NCBI GenBank assembly: GCA_030998225.1 | Contig: JAPYXD010000701.1 | Span: 14,988,501-15,052,500 of the forward strand | DNA: 64,000 nt | Source of the DNA: Diplolepis rosae | Taxonomy: Eukaryota > Arthropoda > Insecta > Hymenoptera > Diplolepididae | Reading direction: 5' to 3' | Shown here: positions 35,374 through 46,450 of the stretch, in pieces | Layout: each line of letters starts with the position of its first letter | Numbering within the stretch: the first letter of the stretch is position 1 | The notes under the pieces: generated by a model | Databases searched by the model: none | Told to the model about the DNA's origin: nothing | The model's input: only the letters and a program-made list of their open reading frames with translations | Program-made: the position numbers and the translations under genes

Positions 35374-35983
35374 TTAAAGTAGTTTTCATCCATGAAAATT
35401 AGACCTCAAGCAAAAATAGATAATTTTGCTTTCAGAAATAGCAATATTATTATTGAAGGGCTATTTTGAAAGAGAAAAGATTATTTTACATGAAAAAAAT
35501 TTGAAACATAGAAAAATAATTTTATTAATAAATTTTATTTTTGACCCAACTTTTTTTCTTATCGCTTCTTAACAAATTTTAAAAAATTGTGCGATTCTAA
35601 TAAATCATGAATCATTCTTTCAGAGAAAAGATTTCCCTCAACTTCACCGTTTCTGATTTTTAAAAATAAATTCTTTAATAGCTGAAACCATTAAAAAAAC
35701 ATTTTCCAAAACGAAATTTTTATAAACAGATTGCTGAATTTGATAATAATTCATTCATTTTAGAAAATTGGAAATGGTTAAGTTGTAGGGAATCTTTTTC
35801 TTAAAAAAGTTGGGTCAAAAGTAAAATTCATTAATAAAATTATTTTTCTGTATTTCAAATTTTTTTCATGGAAATTAATCTTTTCTCTTCCAAAATAGCC
35901 CTTCAATAATAATATTGCCATTCTTGAAAGCAAAATTATCTAGTTTTTCCTGAGGTCTAATTTTCGTGGATCAACTACCCTAA
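35374..35983. mobile_element. Fold-back element, ~602 bp
   Basis: TTAA at 35374-35377, then AGTAGTTTTCATCCATGAAA; right end TTTTCGTGGATCAACTACC followed by CTAA (decayed TTAA). The arms carry the same blocks as 32301-33082 without the SINE insertion. Non-coding. Confidence 0.8.
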
Positions 35984-36069
35984 TTCTATTCTGGACCAAA
36001 CTGTCGAAAAACTAGGAATAGGGACATGAAGACACTCAAGACCCTTGAATGCGAAACAACCACCCTTAA

Positions 36070-36770
36070 AAATAAAAATATTTAGCTCGATGCTTTCGAC
36101 GTTTATATTAATTCAAAAACTTGACCTGGATGAAGGTTTCAAGTGATTTCAAATTCTAATGGTTCAATCGAGATATCTCCAACGATTTTTTCAGATAAGA
36201 AATCGATACTTCTGGGCTTCAACTACAAGAGGGTGAAAACAAACCCGACAAAATGAATTATAAAATTTGTTTTGGATATGGGTGCCTCTTGTAGATTTTC
36301 CAAAGTGATTTCTAGTTCTAATGATCTAATAGGAGAATCTACAACGATTCTTTCCAGTTGAGAAATCGGTACTTGTAGGCTTTGTCCACTAAAGATGTAA
36401 AATCGATATTTCTGGGCTTTATATACTTGGGGGTGACAATACAACCCCCAAAATTGATCAGAAGACTCATCCTTCATGTGGTCTACGTCTGTAGGTATCC
36501 CTAAGTGATTTCTAGTCCCAAAATTTTGGTGAAAAATTCCCCAAAGATTTTTCCCAATAAGAAAACAAAATTTCCATGCTTTATGTACTAAGGGGTGAAA
36601 ATACAACCCCTTAAATTAATTTGAAAGCTTGTCATGGATGTAGGTAATTTCTACGGATGTCCTTAAATGATTTCAGACACGAATATCCCGATGGAAAGTT
36701 CTTCAAACCCATTTTCTAACTTAAGGGTGGTTTTAGACCTTAAGGGTAGTTTTGAGTGGAGTGAAAATTA
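36070..36770. repeat. Degenerate tandem repeat, period roughly 170-200 bp
   Basis: Blocks GGGTGAAAATACAACCCC, TGATTTCTAGT, TCTACAACGATT / CCCCAAAGATTTTT and TTTCTGGGCTT recur three to four times in the same order. A 127-codon minus-strand frame through it is explained by the repetition and is not called as a gene. Confidence 0.5.
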
Positions 36771-36861
36771 TGGCATTTTTGTCATTTGTAATCCTACCAC
36801 AATCCATAACAGTTGTTGTTTCGGATGAAAAGTGGGTAGAAATAATTTGGGTCACAAAAGG

Positions 36862-36965
36862 TTAAGGTAGTTGTCCTGTCAAAAATCAGGTCTCTAGAAA
36901 AAAACAAATTTTCTATGAATTTAAGACTTCAAATGATGTTATCAGTCGTGTATTATACAAGAAAA
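36862..36965 (+). repeat. Fragment of the 9454-type fold-back arm
   Basis: TTAAGGTAGTTGTCCTGTC, AAAAATCAGGTCTCTAG and TTATCAGTCGTGT match the left arm at 9450-9545. Only one arm is present. Confidence 0.65.
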
Positions 36966-38442
36966 ATAGTATGTTATGTAACTAGGGAAAATAAATGTTC
37001 TTCCCTAGTTGCACATGATTTTTTTTCTACAGGGGGGTCAAAAAATGTATTTCTCTACTCGCGGGCCATAAAGTGGATTTTATTGCTCCGTACAGGGAAA
37101 ACAAATCCATTTTCTGATCCCCTAATAGAACAAAAAACCCGTACGATACAGGAAAAACATTAAGTTTACTCGTGTGGTTGTTACCCTCGCTTTGCTCGGG
37201 CATCAAACTTCATACTCACGAAATAAATGTTATTTTTCCTAGTTGCATAAGATACTATTGTTTGCCCAGCAAGGGGCAATAAAATTCACATTATAGCCCG
37301 CTAGTAGAAAAAATTTTGTTAGGGTTGTTTCTATCTCTAAAAGAAAATAGTTTTTTCCAATATATTGAAAAAATGCCACGTTTTTGAAATTCAAAAATAT
37401 CGAAATTAGAAGAGCGAATCTCAGTTATTTAATATCTGTATTGTAGAATAAATACTCTATTTTTCAAACCCGTTGCAGAATATTCGTGTTTTAAAATTGA
37501 TCTCATGTAGATGTCATAAAAAAAACTAAACTGTTTGATGAAGCATGAAATTTATGTATTTCCAGAAAGAAATCGAGGTAAAGTTGTGTGAAATAGTTAA
37601 TAAATACTAGGAAAAAGTTAGAGATAGAAATTTTGAGCTTATATATTTAATACTAAATTTTAAATTAAATTTAAAAATTTAAGATCTGACTTTGATGAAT
37701 ATCCCAAAGATATTTAGGAATTGATGAATTCATCTTTTTAAATTTTTCTTAACTTCAGTATAGAAAATTTTATATCGATACTGTACTCTTAATTTTTTTC
37801 TTTTGATTTTTGAAGAGATTTTGTTGAATTTTGTTCTCTTTTTCAAACAGTAAATCAATCACTGTACGTGGCTTGAATTTTTAAAATACTTGGCTGAGTT
37901 TTTTAAAGAAACTAGGTCGAAGTAACTATACCCTGAAGATAGAGCGATTAGCAATGGCGCTCACAATTTTTTCAAACTTCAGACATTATGGTTTAAAACT
38001 TTTATAATGAAAAAAAATGCACTGATGTGTTCGAACAAACGCTGCTGGAAGTAGGTGGACATAATGCCTATTCATTTGTATTTTTTTTCTTCACAATTAG
38101 GATTAAATGTTAAAATATACTCAAATCTTCATTCCATTTTCACTTCTTCTTTAATTTATAACGAAGCTCTAGTATTTTGTACCTTAATAATTCTCCCTTT
38201 TTCTATCTTTAACTTTTACACGTCTATCTTTATGTATCCTTCATGTAGACAAGTAAAAAATATTCTATCCAAGCAAATCCTTTCCTTTTTTTCCTATAAC
38301 TTACATCCGTGCTTATATTTTTGAATCCCTATATTTTTATCCTTTATTTCATCGTTGAGACCTTCTTCTGGCTCTACCAAAATCCTATCTTCTTCGATCT
38401 CTATGTTTCTATCCAAGTTTATCCGTCCTATAATTATTTTTA
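36966..38442. other. Intronic sequence with ~60-bp repeats, no gene
   Basis: CGGGCCATAAAGTGGATTTT at about 37064 and related ATAAAATTCACATTATAGCC at 37270-37310 recur at 44950-45070. A CT-rich stretch at 38055-38460 resembles 25360-26560. No gene recognised. Confidence 0.4.
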
Positions 38443-39420
38443 CATTCTCATCATGGATGAGAAGGTATTGGTTTTATGTGAAAAATGACTTTCGAAATTT
38501 TCATCAAATCTTTACGTTTTGAGACCCCCTGAGTCAGAAAAAATGGTTTCTACGAAAGTGTCTGTCTGTCTGTCTGTCTGTCTGTAGGTCGTGTGCGGCA
38601 TAACTCTCGATAGAATTATCAGATTGAATTGAGCTTTGGTACACTTTATCGGAGCCGAAAAAGTAAGGACAAGTTCGTTAACCAGCCACATCCAATCAAA
38701 ATTGAGGGATGGAGCACTACTTTTGTGTTTTTGAAAATAATTTTTTAAAAAAATAAAAAATTTCAATACTGGTTTTTGATAGTGCTCATAAATCTCTACA
38801 AATTATCTCGATAACATTTTTTGATTAAATCAAAATTAGAAATGTTACAGCATATTCAAATTCGAAAAAAGACAACATCTAAATTCCATTTTCCAGTTAA
38901 ATTATACGAGATACGAAAAAAGGTTATGAAAAAACATTTAGATGGAAAATTGTTTGCCTAAATGAGGTCTACAAATTCTGATAAAGAAATTTCGGGACAG
39001 GATGTATATTTTATGTTTTGATTTTTAATATTGAAAAAATTCGATTTTTTTCACCAAAATATGTGAGATACGAAATAAGCGTTGTTTTGCAAAATCGTTT
39101 CCTTAAATAAAGTCTACGATTGTTTTTCCTTTTTAGATATGTGGAAGAAAGTAAATTCTTTTAATCATGTAATTTATTAAAAAGTTATACTGAAATGTAT
39201 ACAGAAAATCGAGCGCGAAGCGCGAGTGTCATGATGAGAATGTGTTCCTTAAGGTCGATAGAGCCTTAAGTAAATTGAATTTCCTGTTTCACTTAAATTC
39301 AAAAAGAAATTCAGTGACTTTGAGAAAATGTGTAATTCACAACATCTGTAATATTATTATAAAATTGGTTTGAGCTTCAGTATCAAAATATAAGAAATAA
39401 ACTTAAATGTATGCGAAGAG
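38443..39420 (-). repeat. Copy of the ~1-kb interspersed repeat, with CTGT microsatellite
   Basis: Runs ACATTCTCATCAT, GGTATTGGTTTTATGTG, then a (CTGT)n tract at 38561-38585, GTGTGCGGCATAACTCTCG, GACAAGTTCGTTAACCAGC, down to CGAGCGCGAAGCGCGAGTG at 39210-39228 and GTTCCTTAAGGTCGATAGAG. Orientation is opposite to 56602-57870. It ends against a fold-back fragment. Confidence 0.8.
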
Positions 39421-39500
39421 CCCTTCAATAATAATATTGCTATTCTTGAAAGCAAAATTATCTATTGTATTTTTGCCTGAGGTCTAATTTTCGTTCCTTA
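39421..39500 (-). repeat. Fold-back arm fragment
   Basis: AGCCCTTCAATAATAATATT, GCTATTCTTGAAAGCAAAAT and GCCTGAGGTCTAATTTTCG match the right arm of 35378-35979. The break with the neighbouring repeat is sharp. Confidence 0.7.
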
Positions 39501-39717
39501 GGTCCTACTTTTGTCCCTTACGTCCGCTGAACAGATGTGACAATATGAGTTACATTTTTCCAATGTTAAATATGCACGTGCAAGAAACTTTTACCAATAG
39601 TTGGGATATAAGCTCTTTATTATTTGCTAACTACATATTTATATTTTCACTTCTATCAGGGAATGTAAAAATTTTTATCTTCCTTCCTAAATCCTATGCT
39701 TCAGTAAATTAATTGAC

Positions 39718-39901
39718 ATTGAAATATAATTTTAAAGAATTTGAAATCGTTCTGTGAAAAAAAAAACACATTTGAATGTGCCGGGATTCGAGCCCGGGTC
39801 GTTCGAGGACACCTGTTGGCAAAGTATCCTATCTGATACGCGACTAATGATCCTCCGATAATGCATAAATTTCGAACTCAACCATCTAATTGAAATATAA
39901 T
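39718..39901 (-). mobile_element. tRNA-derived SINE, 158 bp, 13-bp target duplication
   Basis: Element 39731-39888 flanked by the perfect duplication ATTGAAATATAAT (39718-39730 and 39889-39901). Minus strand: a head containing GATCATTAGTCGCGTATCAG, a tRNA-like B box GGGCTCGAATCCC, a T run, and the tail GAACGATTTCAAATTCTTTA at the 3' end. A relative with the same tail is at 32838-32942; the 5' head alone recurs at 60440-60510. RNA polymerase III transcription and LINE-driven insertion are inferred from the class. Confidence 0.85.
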
Positions 39902-40469
39902 GTTATGTAATTATTAACAGTTTTCAATAATTTTGAAATGGGAATTTCATTCAAATTAGCGATGAAATATATTTTAGGATATATTAATTCCATATAATAT
40001 AGGTATATGTTGGAGATGATTCAAGTCAATTTTCATTGTAAAATAATATTCATATCAAAATGACAAATTTCTTTCTATAGTTATACTCTTTATAGAGTAA
40101 TCAAAAACTCAATAAGAGTTTCTCTTTTTTCAAGTAGATCATGGGTGATGATAATAATTAAGGGACCAGTACCAAATCGATCGATGTTAACTGAATCCCA
40201 AAGTTGGTAAACTCAAACTAACTCTCTAGTGTTCTGAACTTGGTAATTAGAAGATATAGCCAGTGAAAGAATATAAAACTACATCTTCCATATGAAATAT
40301 TTTATGACCGAATCAACTTAAAAATATTTACTCTTTACCTTTATGTATCATTCAAATCCAATTTTGTTTTGATAAGACCCCAAAATTTTGAAAAAAATTG
40401 TTCTTACAAAAACAATTTTAAATCTGATTTTATTTGTAATCTCGTTTTTCATTTTCCATAAAATTCTTT
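39902..40469. other. nau intron 2, no gene recognised
   Basis: AT-rich; no bounded repeat or exon candidate seen. Confidence 0.4.
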
Positions 40470-41433
40470 TTTACATTCTCATCATATGAGAAGGTATTGG
40501 TTTTATGTGAAAAATGACTCGAAATTTTCATCCAATCTTTACGTTTGAAAGTAAGGACAAGTTCGTTACCTAGCCACATCCAATCAAAATTGAGGGATTG
40601 AGCACTACTTTTGTGTTTTTGAAAATAACTTTTTGATAAAATAAAAAATTTCAATAGTGGTTTTTGATAGTGCTCATAAATCTCTACAAATTATTCTGAT
40701 AACATTTTTTGATTAAATCAAAGTTAGAAATATTACAGCATATCAAAACTTGGAAAAAGTCAATATCAAAATTCCATTTTCGAGTTAAATTATACGAGAT
40801 ACGAAAAAACGTTATAATACAATATTATTTTCTACATAAAGACCTAAAAAATTAAATTGTAACATTTTTTCATAAGATGCATATTTTTCTTTTTAATTTA
40901 AAAAAAAAAGTATTGAAAATCCAAAATTCAATTTTTCAACAATAATGTGTGAAATACGAAAAAAACGTAAGAATACAAACTTGTTAGTTTCAAAAAGATC
41001 TACAAGTTTTGTCTCACACAGTTTCTGATAAAAAATATATTTTTCGTTTCAATTCCTAAAAATACGATTAAAATTCAAAAATTCCATTTTTTAGACAAAA
41101 TATATGAGATACATAAAAAGCGTTTAGATGAACAATTATTTGCCTAAATGAGGTCTACACATTCTGATCAAGAAATTTCTCGACAGGGTGTATATTTTAT
41201 GTTTTGATTTTTAATATTAAAAAAATTCGATTTTTTTCACCAAAATATGTGAGATACGAAATAAGCGTTGTTCTGCAAAATCGTTTCCTTAAATAAAGTC
41301 TACGATTGTTTTTTCTTTTTGAGAGATTTGGAAGAAAATAAATTATTTTAATCATGTAATTTATTAAAAAGTTACTGAAATGTATACAGAAAATCGAGCG
41401 CGAAACATGAGTGTCATGATGAGAATGTGTTCC

Positions 41434-42456
41434 TTAAGGGAGTTACTCAGGATGAAGAATTAATGAACAGAAAAATCTTAAACTTTGCAGAGCGTTAGAA
41501 TATAATTAAAAAATTATCCGTACGAAATTTCAAGGTCTAAGGTCGGGTTTTTAGTGAGATATTCATATTTCTATTTTGCGCCTCTCTAGTTGATTCAACG
41601 TGGGCTCTTATGAGAAATCGCGGAGTTTATCGTGTATTATCATTAATATCTTTTCAACTGACGAACAGATCATAACGGGATTTGAACAGTAGTAGGAATA
41701 GTTATTAACTTTAATAACATTCAAAGGTGGGTTCTAAAAGTAATAACAAATACGATGAAGATTGGAAATTGCTTTGATTTTGGTCTTTGGTTAGGTATGT
41801 GGCAACGTCGCATTCGTAGGTTATGTGCGCGAAATTTGAAATGTATGCGTTATATCTATTCAGCAACTCGTACCAACTGGTGATTGAAATTTGTTATAAA
41901 AAACGTAAAATCTTTCTCAATGACATACTAAATTTGTCTTATTTTCACAGTCTTGAATCGATATAACAATTTTTCAATACATATCTATTATTATCACAAT
42001 CGTTCATTAATTATTATTTAGAATATTTGATACATATACAATAAATATATACCAACTAAATTAAAGTAAATTAGTATTTTGTTCTTGGATAATCACAGAT
42101 TTTATTTTTAACCTTCCTATTATTTGTCACACGAATTTTCCCGTTTTTATCAGCACCAAACAAACGAGATAATCCATCAAATCCATGTTCTTTGTATGCA
42201 TCGATAACCATAGCTACCGTGATGCCAGAGGCAATCATTTTTTTCCTCATTTGGACGGATGTGCAGCTTTTTAATTCATTGTATAATTTCATGTTTGAGA
42301 AACATTTCTTAGGTACTAACGTGACCATATGTGCGACTGTACACCTGTGCGCGCACGAACAAACAAGATGCGACGTTGCCAGATCAAGTACTACTGTAGT
42401 CAACCTGCGTGTTTAACCCTGTTTTGACTAGGCGGGTAGGTGAGTAACTTCCTTAA
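41434..42456. mobile_element. TTAA element, 1015 bp, carrying an ORF
   Basis: Element 41438-42452 between TTAA 41434-41437 and 42453-42456. Ends GGGAGTTACTCAGG and CCTACC-x-GAGTAACTTCC form inverted repeats. The target duplication is confirmed against the uninterrupted repeat near 39245. Subterminal TGTGGCAACGTCGCA (41798-41812) and its inverted form (42369-42385) are shared with the element at 6695-7230. It contains a 110-codon minus-strand ORF. Confidence 0.85.
42071..42403 (-). CDS. Unknown 110-codon ORF in the TTAA element
   Basis: Not recognised. The frame covers a third of the element and starts just inside its right inverted repeat; an internal Met at about residue 26 (MVTLVPKKC) is an equally good start. 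The C-terminal half looks protein-like: MRKKMIASGITVAMVIDAYK followed by FDGLSRLFG and a basic tail KIRVTNNRKVKNKICD, suggesting a small helical, possibly nucleic-acid-binding module. No signal peptide or membrane segment. It is not a piggyBac transposase domain that I recognise. It may be a remnant of the element's own protein or a passenger fragment. I cannot exclude chance. Confidence 0.35.
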   Translation of the reverse strand: MTTVVLDLATSHLVCSCAHRCTVAHMVTLVPKKCFSNMKLYNELKSCTSVQMRKKMIASGITVAMVIDAYKEHGFDGLSRLFGADKNGKIRVTNNRKVKNKICDYPRTKY

Positions 42457-42920
42457 GGCCGATAGAGCTTTAAGTAAATTGAATTTCCTGTTTTACTTAA
42501 ACTGAAAAAGAAATTTAGTGAATTTGAGTAATTTACATCATCTTTAATATTATAAAATTGGTTTGAGCTTCAGTATTAAATTATAAGAAATAAATTTAAA
42601 TGTATGCGAAGAGCACAAGACCGAGCACGAAGCGCGAGGTCTAGAAAGAACGGAGCGCGAAGCGCGACCATTAAATCGCGCGCCCTAGGCGCGCTCAAAC
42701 GTGCGAGCGATGAGAATGTGCCCGCGAAGCGGGCAGATTTTTTTAAATAGATTCCTTCTGCTTCTTTTCTATTCTGAAATTAGTCCTTCAAAAAAATCTT
42801 CTCTTTTTCTCTCATAATATCTCTGTGAATCTCGTTTATCCAATTTAATCATTTTTTAAATTTTTATGCCTTTAAGCTTTTTTGAAAAAAGTTTCATGTC
42901 AAGACACTCATTTGTTGCAG

Positions 42921-43091
42921 GTGAACGAAGCTTTTGAGGTTTTAAAAAGGAGAACAAGTAATAATCCTAATCAACGTCTACCAAAAGTGGAGATTCTACG
43001 AAATGCAATAGAATATATAGAAAGCTTAGAGGCAATGTTACAAGGAAATCGAGAGTCTGCACATCAGGATCATGCATCGATAGAAAATATG
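42921..43091 (+). CDS. nau: nautilus / MyoD-family bHLH factor, coding exon 3
   Basis: Residues 168-224. Acceptor TTTGTTGCAG at 42911-42920, phase 0, continuing directly from the basic region of exon 2. [20 protein letters not shown] gives helix 1 and the loop, and [20 protein letters not shown] helix 2 (to residue 207); this is almost identical to the MyoD-family consensus. Helix residues mediate dimerisation with E proteins (Daughterless in flies) for E-box binding. After the bHLH come 17 less conserved residues ([17 protein letters not shown]). The donor ATG/GTAAGC at 43092 is strong, so at least one more coding exon follows; it was not found in the remaining 20.9 kb. Confidence 0.96.
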
Positions 43092-44006
43092 GTAAGCAAC
43101 AACATAATGTATTCATGATCTTATTCACAAAAATGGTTTTTAATTATTTTGTAATAGGAATTGTTTGCTTCACTTCGTGCAGTAATATTGGCTCATAAAT
43201 ATTAATTTTTCACAAATTTTAGAAAAATTATTCGGAAAGTACATCAAAATATTTATATTAAAAAATGTTCTTAAAGTAAAGATCAGCAACACGGAGCAAA
43301 ATAGTTCGAGAAATTTGACTCAACTTTTAAGCAAAGTTGGGATATATGGACAAGTTGACGATTATTTAATACTATTGTAATAATTTCAAATTTCAAATGT
43401 ACATCACGAATTATTACAATAATATTAAACATCCTTAAACTTGTCCATATGTCCCAACTTTGCTAAATGCTGAGTAAAATTTCTCGAACTATTGATCTCC
43501 TATGTTAAAATATACTATTAATATATCAGGGGGACAAAAATGTGGTTTAATGTTGTTACACGTTCAGGACTCTAGCCATGAGAAATTTACTTCACAAGTG
43601 CCTAAGTTGGGTGGATTTTGCTTAACCTGGAATTTAGTAACGTGGAAAAAACAATTTGGTATGATCAACAAAAGTTTTTTTGGCTTGAAAAAATAATTTA
43701 ATCGTTATTTTTGTGCAATAAAACATTTTTAGCCTGACAAAATTGTTTTTGTGAATAAACCAATTTATTCGTTGGATCAAAAAAATTATTTTTTTCACTT
43801 AATAAAATAATTATTGGCTTGACAACACATTTTTGTAGAAAGAACTAAATTCTCTGCAATTTAAAAGAATGTTTTTGTGCTTTAAAAATTGCATTCGTGG
43901 CGAAAGGAAATTTATTAATTAATTTAATTATATAATTGTAACCCATTTTAATTCAAAAATAATTTTTTGGTTGAAAACTACGAAGAATAAGGAAGGATCT
44001 GTCGAG
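43092..44006. other. Start of nau intron 3, no element recognised
   Basis: Contains an imperfect inverted repeat at 43300-43500 (ACTTTTAAGCAAAGTTGGG against CCCAACTTTGCTAAATG). No exon candidate carrying the expected C-terminal helix III motif was seen. Confidence 0.4.
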
Positions 44007-44079
44007 GCCTCGCTGACGTAATCGGTTAGCGTAGCACTCATGCAAAATGGGGATGTCGGTTCGAATCCGGTCCGAGGCA
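44007..44079 (+). pseudogene. tRNA-like sequence, 73 nt
   Basis: GCCTCG at the start pairs with CGAGGC before a discriminator A. The D arm is ACGT..GCGT with TCGGTT in the loop, and the T arm GTCGG-TTCGAAT-CCGGT is good. The anticodon stem is poor (two mismatches), the usual U33 is A, and the seventh acceptor pair is C-C. The formal anticodon would be TGC. This is best read as a tRNA pseudogene or young tRNA-derived SINE head rather than a working tRNA. Confidence 0.45.
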
Positions 44080-46354
44080 GATTTTTTCTCTTTCTTCAAT
44101 TATTTATCTGGAAAAACCGTTAATTCACTTTTTATAAAACTACACTATACTGTACACCATTTGATACTAGCGGCATGAGGGGTCGCCCTTTCATTTGGTT
44201 GACCAAAAAGTGTTGGGATAACAAAACTTTGTTTGGAACAACAGAACAAGAAGCGAAGAAATAACTTTCTTGTGACAACAAAAAATTCGAAACAAAAACA
44301 TTTTATTGCTGTTACTAAATTTTTTCTCGGTGTACTGTTTTAAATAGTGTAAACAAAATAAAAAGGTGAAGGAACAAAGTTAGCTAGATGCTGAGTTAGG
44401 GAGTGTTATATTTTCTTTTGTAACTGGTGGTGACTTCACAAGAGATCGCCCCACTATTGGTTTTCGATACTTTAATACCAAAGACAAAGAAAAGAAGGCT
44501 GTTAGGTACTTGGTACACAGACTTTCAAGACATATATCAAATAAGTCGAATCACAACACAACATTAACTACGACTATTTACAGATTTATGATGATACCTC
44601 ATTCTCAATTCCCTCAACTTGAAGGAAAAGTTCGATTTTCGATAAGTACATACTTTTGTTCCGTACAAATATATACTGAATAGTCTGAATCCTACTGTTT
44701 GAATTGATCGACATTTTTATAATTAATTGAACTTTGCAACGCTTTTTTTTAGAGGTTTTATACGACCGTCTCGACTTCCGTTATTGAGTCGCAATTTGTT
44801 GTTAATTTTTTTTATTCGAAAACCATGGAATATGCGTTAGTCATGGCGATTTTACCTCTCAATGCTTATTTAAATTTTTTAAATTTATTTTTCAGTTTCG
44901 TCCGTTGTGAAATAGTTCAATAGTGAAATAAAATACACTTTATGACCCTCTAGTAGGAAAAATCGTTTATTTCTATCCTCAGATTAATTTTATTCTACTA
45001 GAGGGCCATAAAATGGATTTGTTTGTCTCGCGTGGTGAAATAAAATTCACTTTATGACCCGCTAGTAGAAAAAAGAATTAAAATTAATGCAAAAAAGAAA
45101 TCTGGTGGTAGAATTTCTTATCTCTAAATTTTAGCAATAATTACCTTTATTTTACAGAAATGAATATTTGTTTGTGATTTAATAAAGGACAAGTTTTCTT
45201 TTGCAGTTTCCACATAAAGTTCAGAACTGACAACAGATTTCAGTTTTCAGAACACGTACTAAATAGCAATCATTACTGCTTGACGTCGACTACTTTTCTT
45301 TCGCAGTGTTTGTGGTACCGTAAAATTAACACCCTTAGTATCGAATGCGACATTCAAGAAACGTGTTCAGGCTATTTTCTGAGTCAATAACTTAAAGAAT
45401 GTATTACACTCACTTTTACGATTGCGGGTATCAGCAACGAGAATGGTTTTTTAAAGCTTAAAATAATTTAAAGCTAACGTTTCTGATTCACGTTGACAGA
45501 GTTTTTGTACTTTTAATAAAAAAATGAAAGCAAGAAAAATAATCCACAAAATCGAAAGATTTTTATAATCTTGCCTTTAAAAGATTTTAATGCATTATAA
45601 CTAATCAATTAGGACTTTTCGTGAGATCGTGTATTTATAAATAGAAACTATTTTTTTTTAAGTGATAAATTGTATTATTTGAGAAACGAATTGAGTTCAG
45701 CTGAGCGATGAGACAATAACAGCATTTAAAGCGCAAAATAACAAAGATAAAAGTGAACGAATAAAAACTGCGTTCGAAACGACTGAAAGCGAGCAGGGTC
45801 CTGCAATACTTTTTTTATTTGAAAGTTTTATTGTACCATATAGTCCACTTTTCTAAAAGTCCTCATCAGTCTACCTTTGCTCTAGTTATATAACTTTGTT
45901 TTTTCAACGTGCATTATTTACAGAACCACATCATAAACATTTGCTTGGACCATTCAAAGTTCGCTTTTCAATACTCCAACCATAATGATCAAATTCATTG
46001 TTTGAAATTCAAAGAAGAAATATTATAAAGCTTTATAAGTAACTTATATACCCCTAAATTTTAATTGTATGTATACTGGGCTTTATGAAACTATCATATA
46101 TACTTCAAAGACTCATGCTATTCACGGAAAATGAAATTTAAGTTAATATAAAAGGTTTCATAAAGCTTGGTACACACAAAAAATACTTTTTGTAATTAAA
46201 GAAGTTTTTTTACACGCGGTCAAAAATTTTAATTACATTTAAAAAATTTTATTTGATTCAAAGGAAAGGATTTATTCACACTGAAGAAAATTTCTTGAAG
46301 TCAACAAATTTTTATATTCGAATAAATTTTTCCTATTCGTTTTTCAATTACCGC
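44080..46354. other. No gene recognised
   Basis: At 44935-45075 two related segments about CTAGTAG / GGCCATAAAATGGATTTG repeat in inverted orientation; relatives lie at 37060-37320. The rest is AT-rich without exon or element signatures. Confidence 0.4.
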
Positions 46355-46450
46355 CATCTTCATCATGATCATTACTATTATCGTTACCATTATTATCATT
46401 ATAATCATAATTATCATCATTATTATCACCATGACCATCATTATTATTCG
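46355..46450 (+). repeat. ATT/ATC trinucleotide microsatellite
   Basis: Imperfect run of ATT, ATC and ACC triplets. The long His/Tyr-rich or Ile-rich open frames through it on both strands are artefacts of the triplet repeat. Confidence 0.85.

Larger units (their letters stand above)
40470..42740 (-). repeat. ~1-kb interspersed repeat split by a TTAA element
   Basis: Parts 40470-41437 and 42453-42740 are one copy: the sequence GTGTTCC-TTAA-GGCCGATAGAGC is rejoined when 41438-42452 is removed, as in the uninterrupted copy near 39245. About 110 bp including the CTGT tract is missing relative to 38443-39420. The end is a run of hairpin-forming motifs (GAGCACGAAGCGCGAGG, GAGCGCGAAGCGCGACC, GCGCGCCCTAGGCGCGC, CCCGCGAAGCGGG) at 42612-42735, just before nau exon 3. 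Confidence 0.8.

Noticed and set aside
36223..36606. 127-codon minus-strand ORF
   Set aside because: It lies in a degenerate tandem repeat that keeps the frame open; no domain or splice context.
44007..44079. Functional tRNA gene
   Set aside because: Anticodon stem mismatches, A at position 33 and a C-C pair in the acceptor stem make function unlikely; kept only as tRNA-like.
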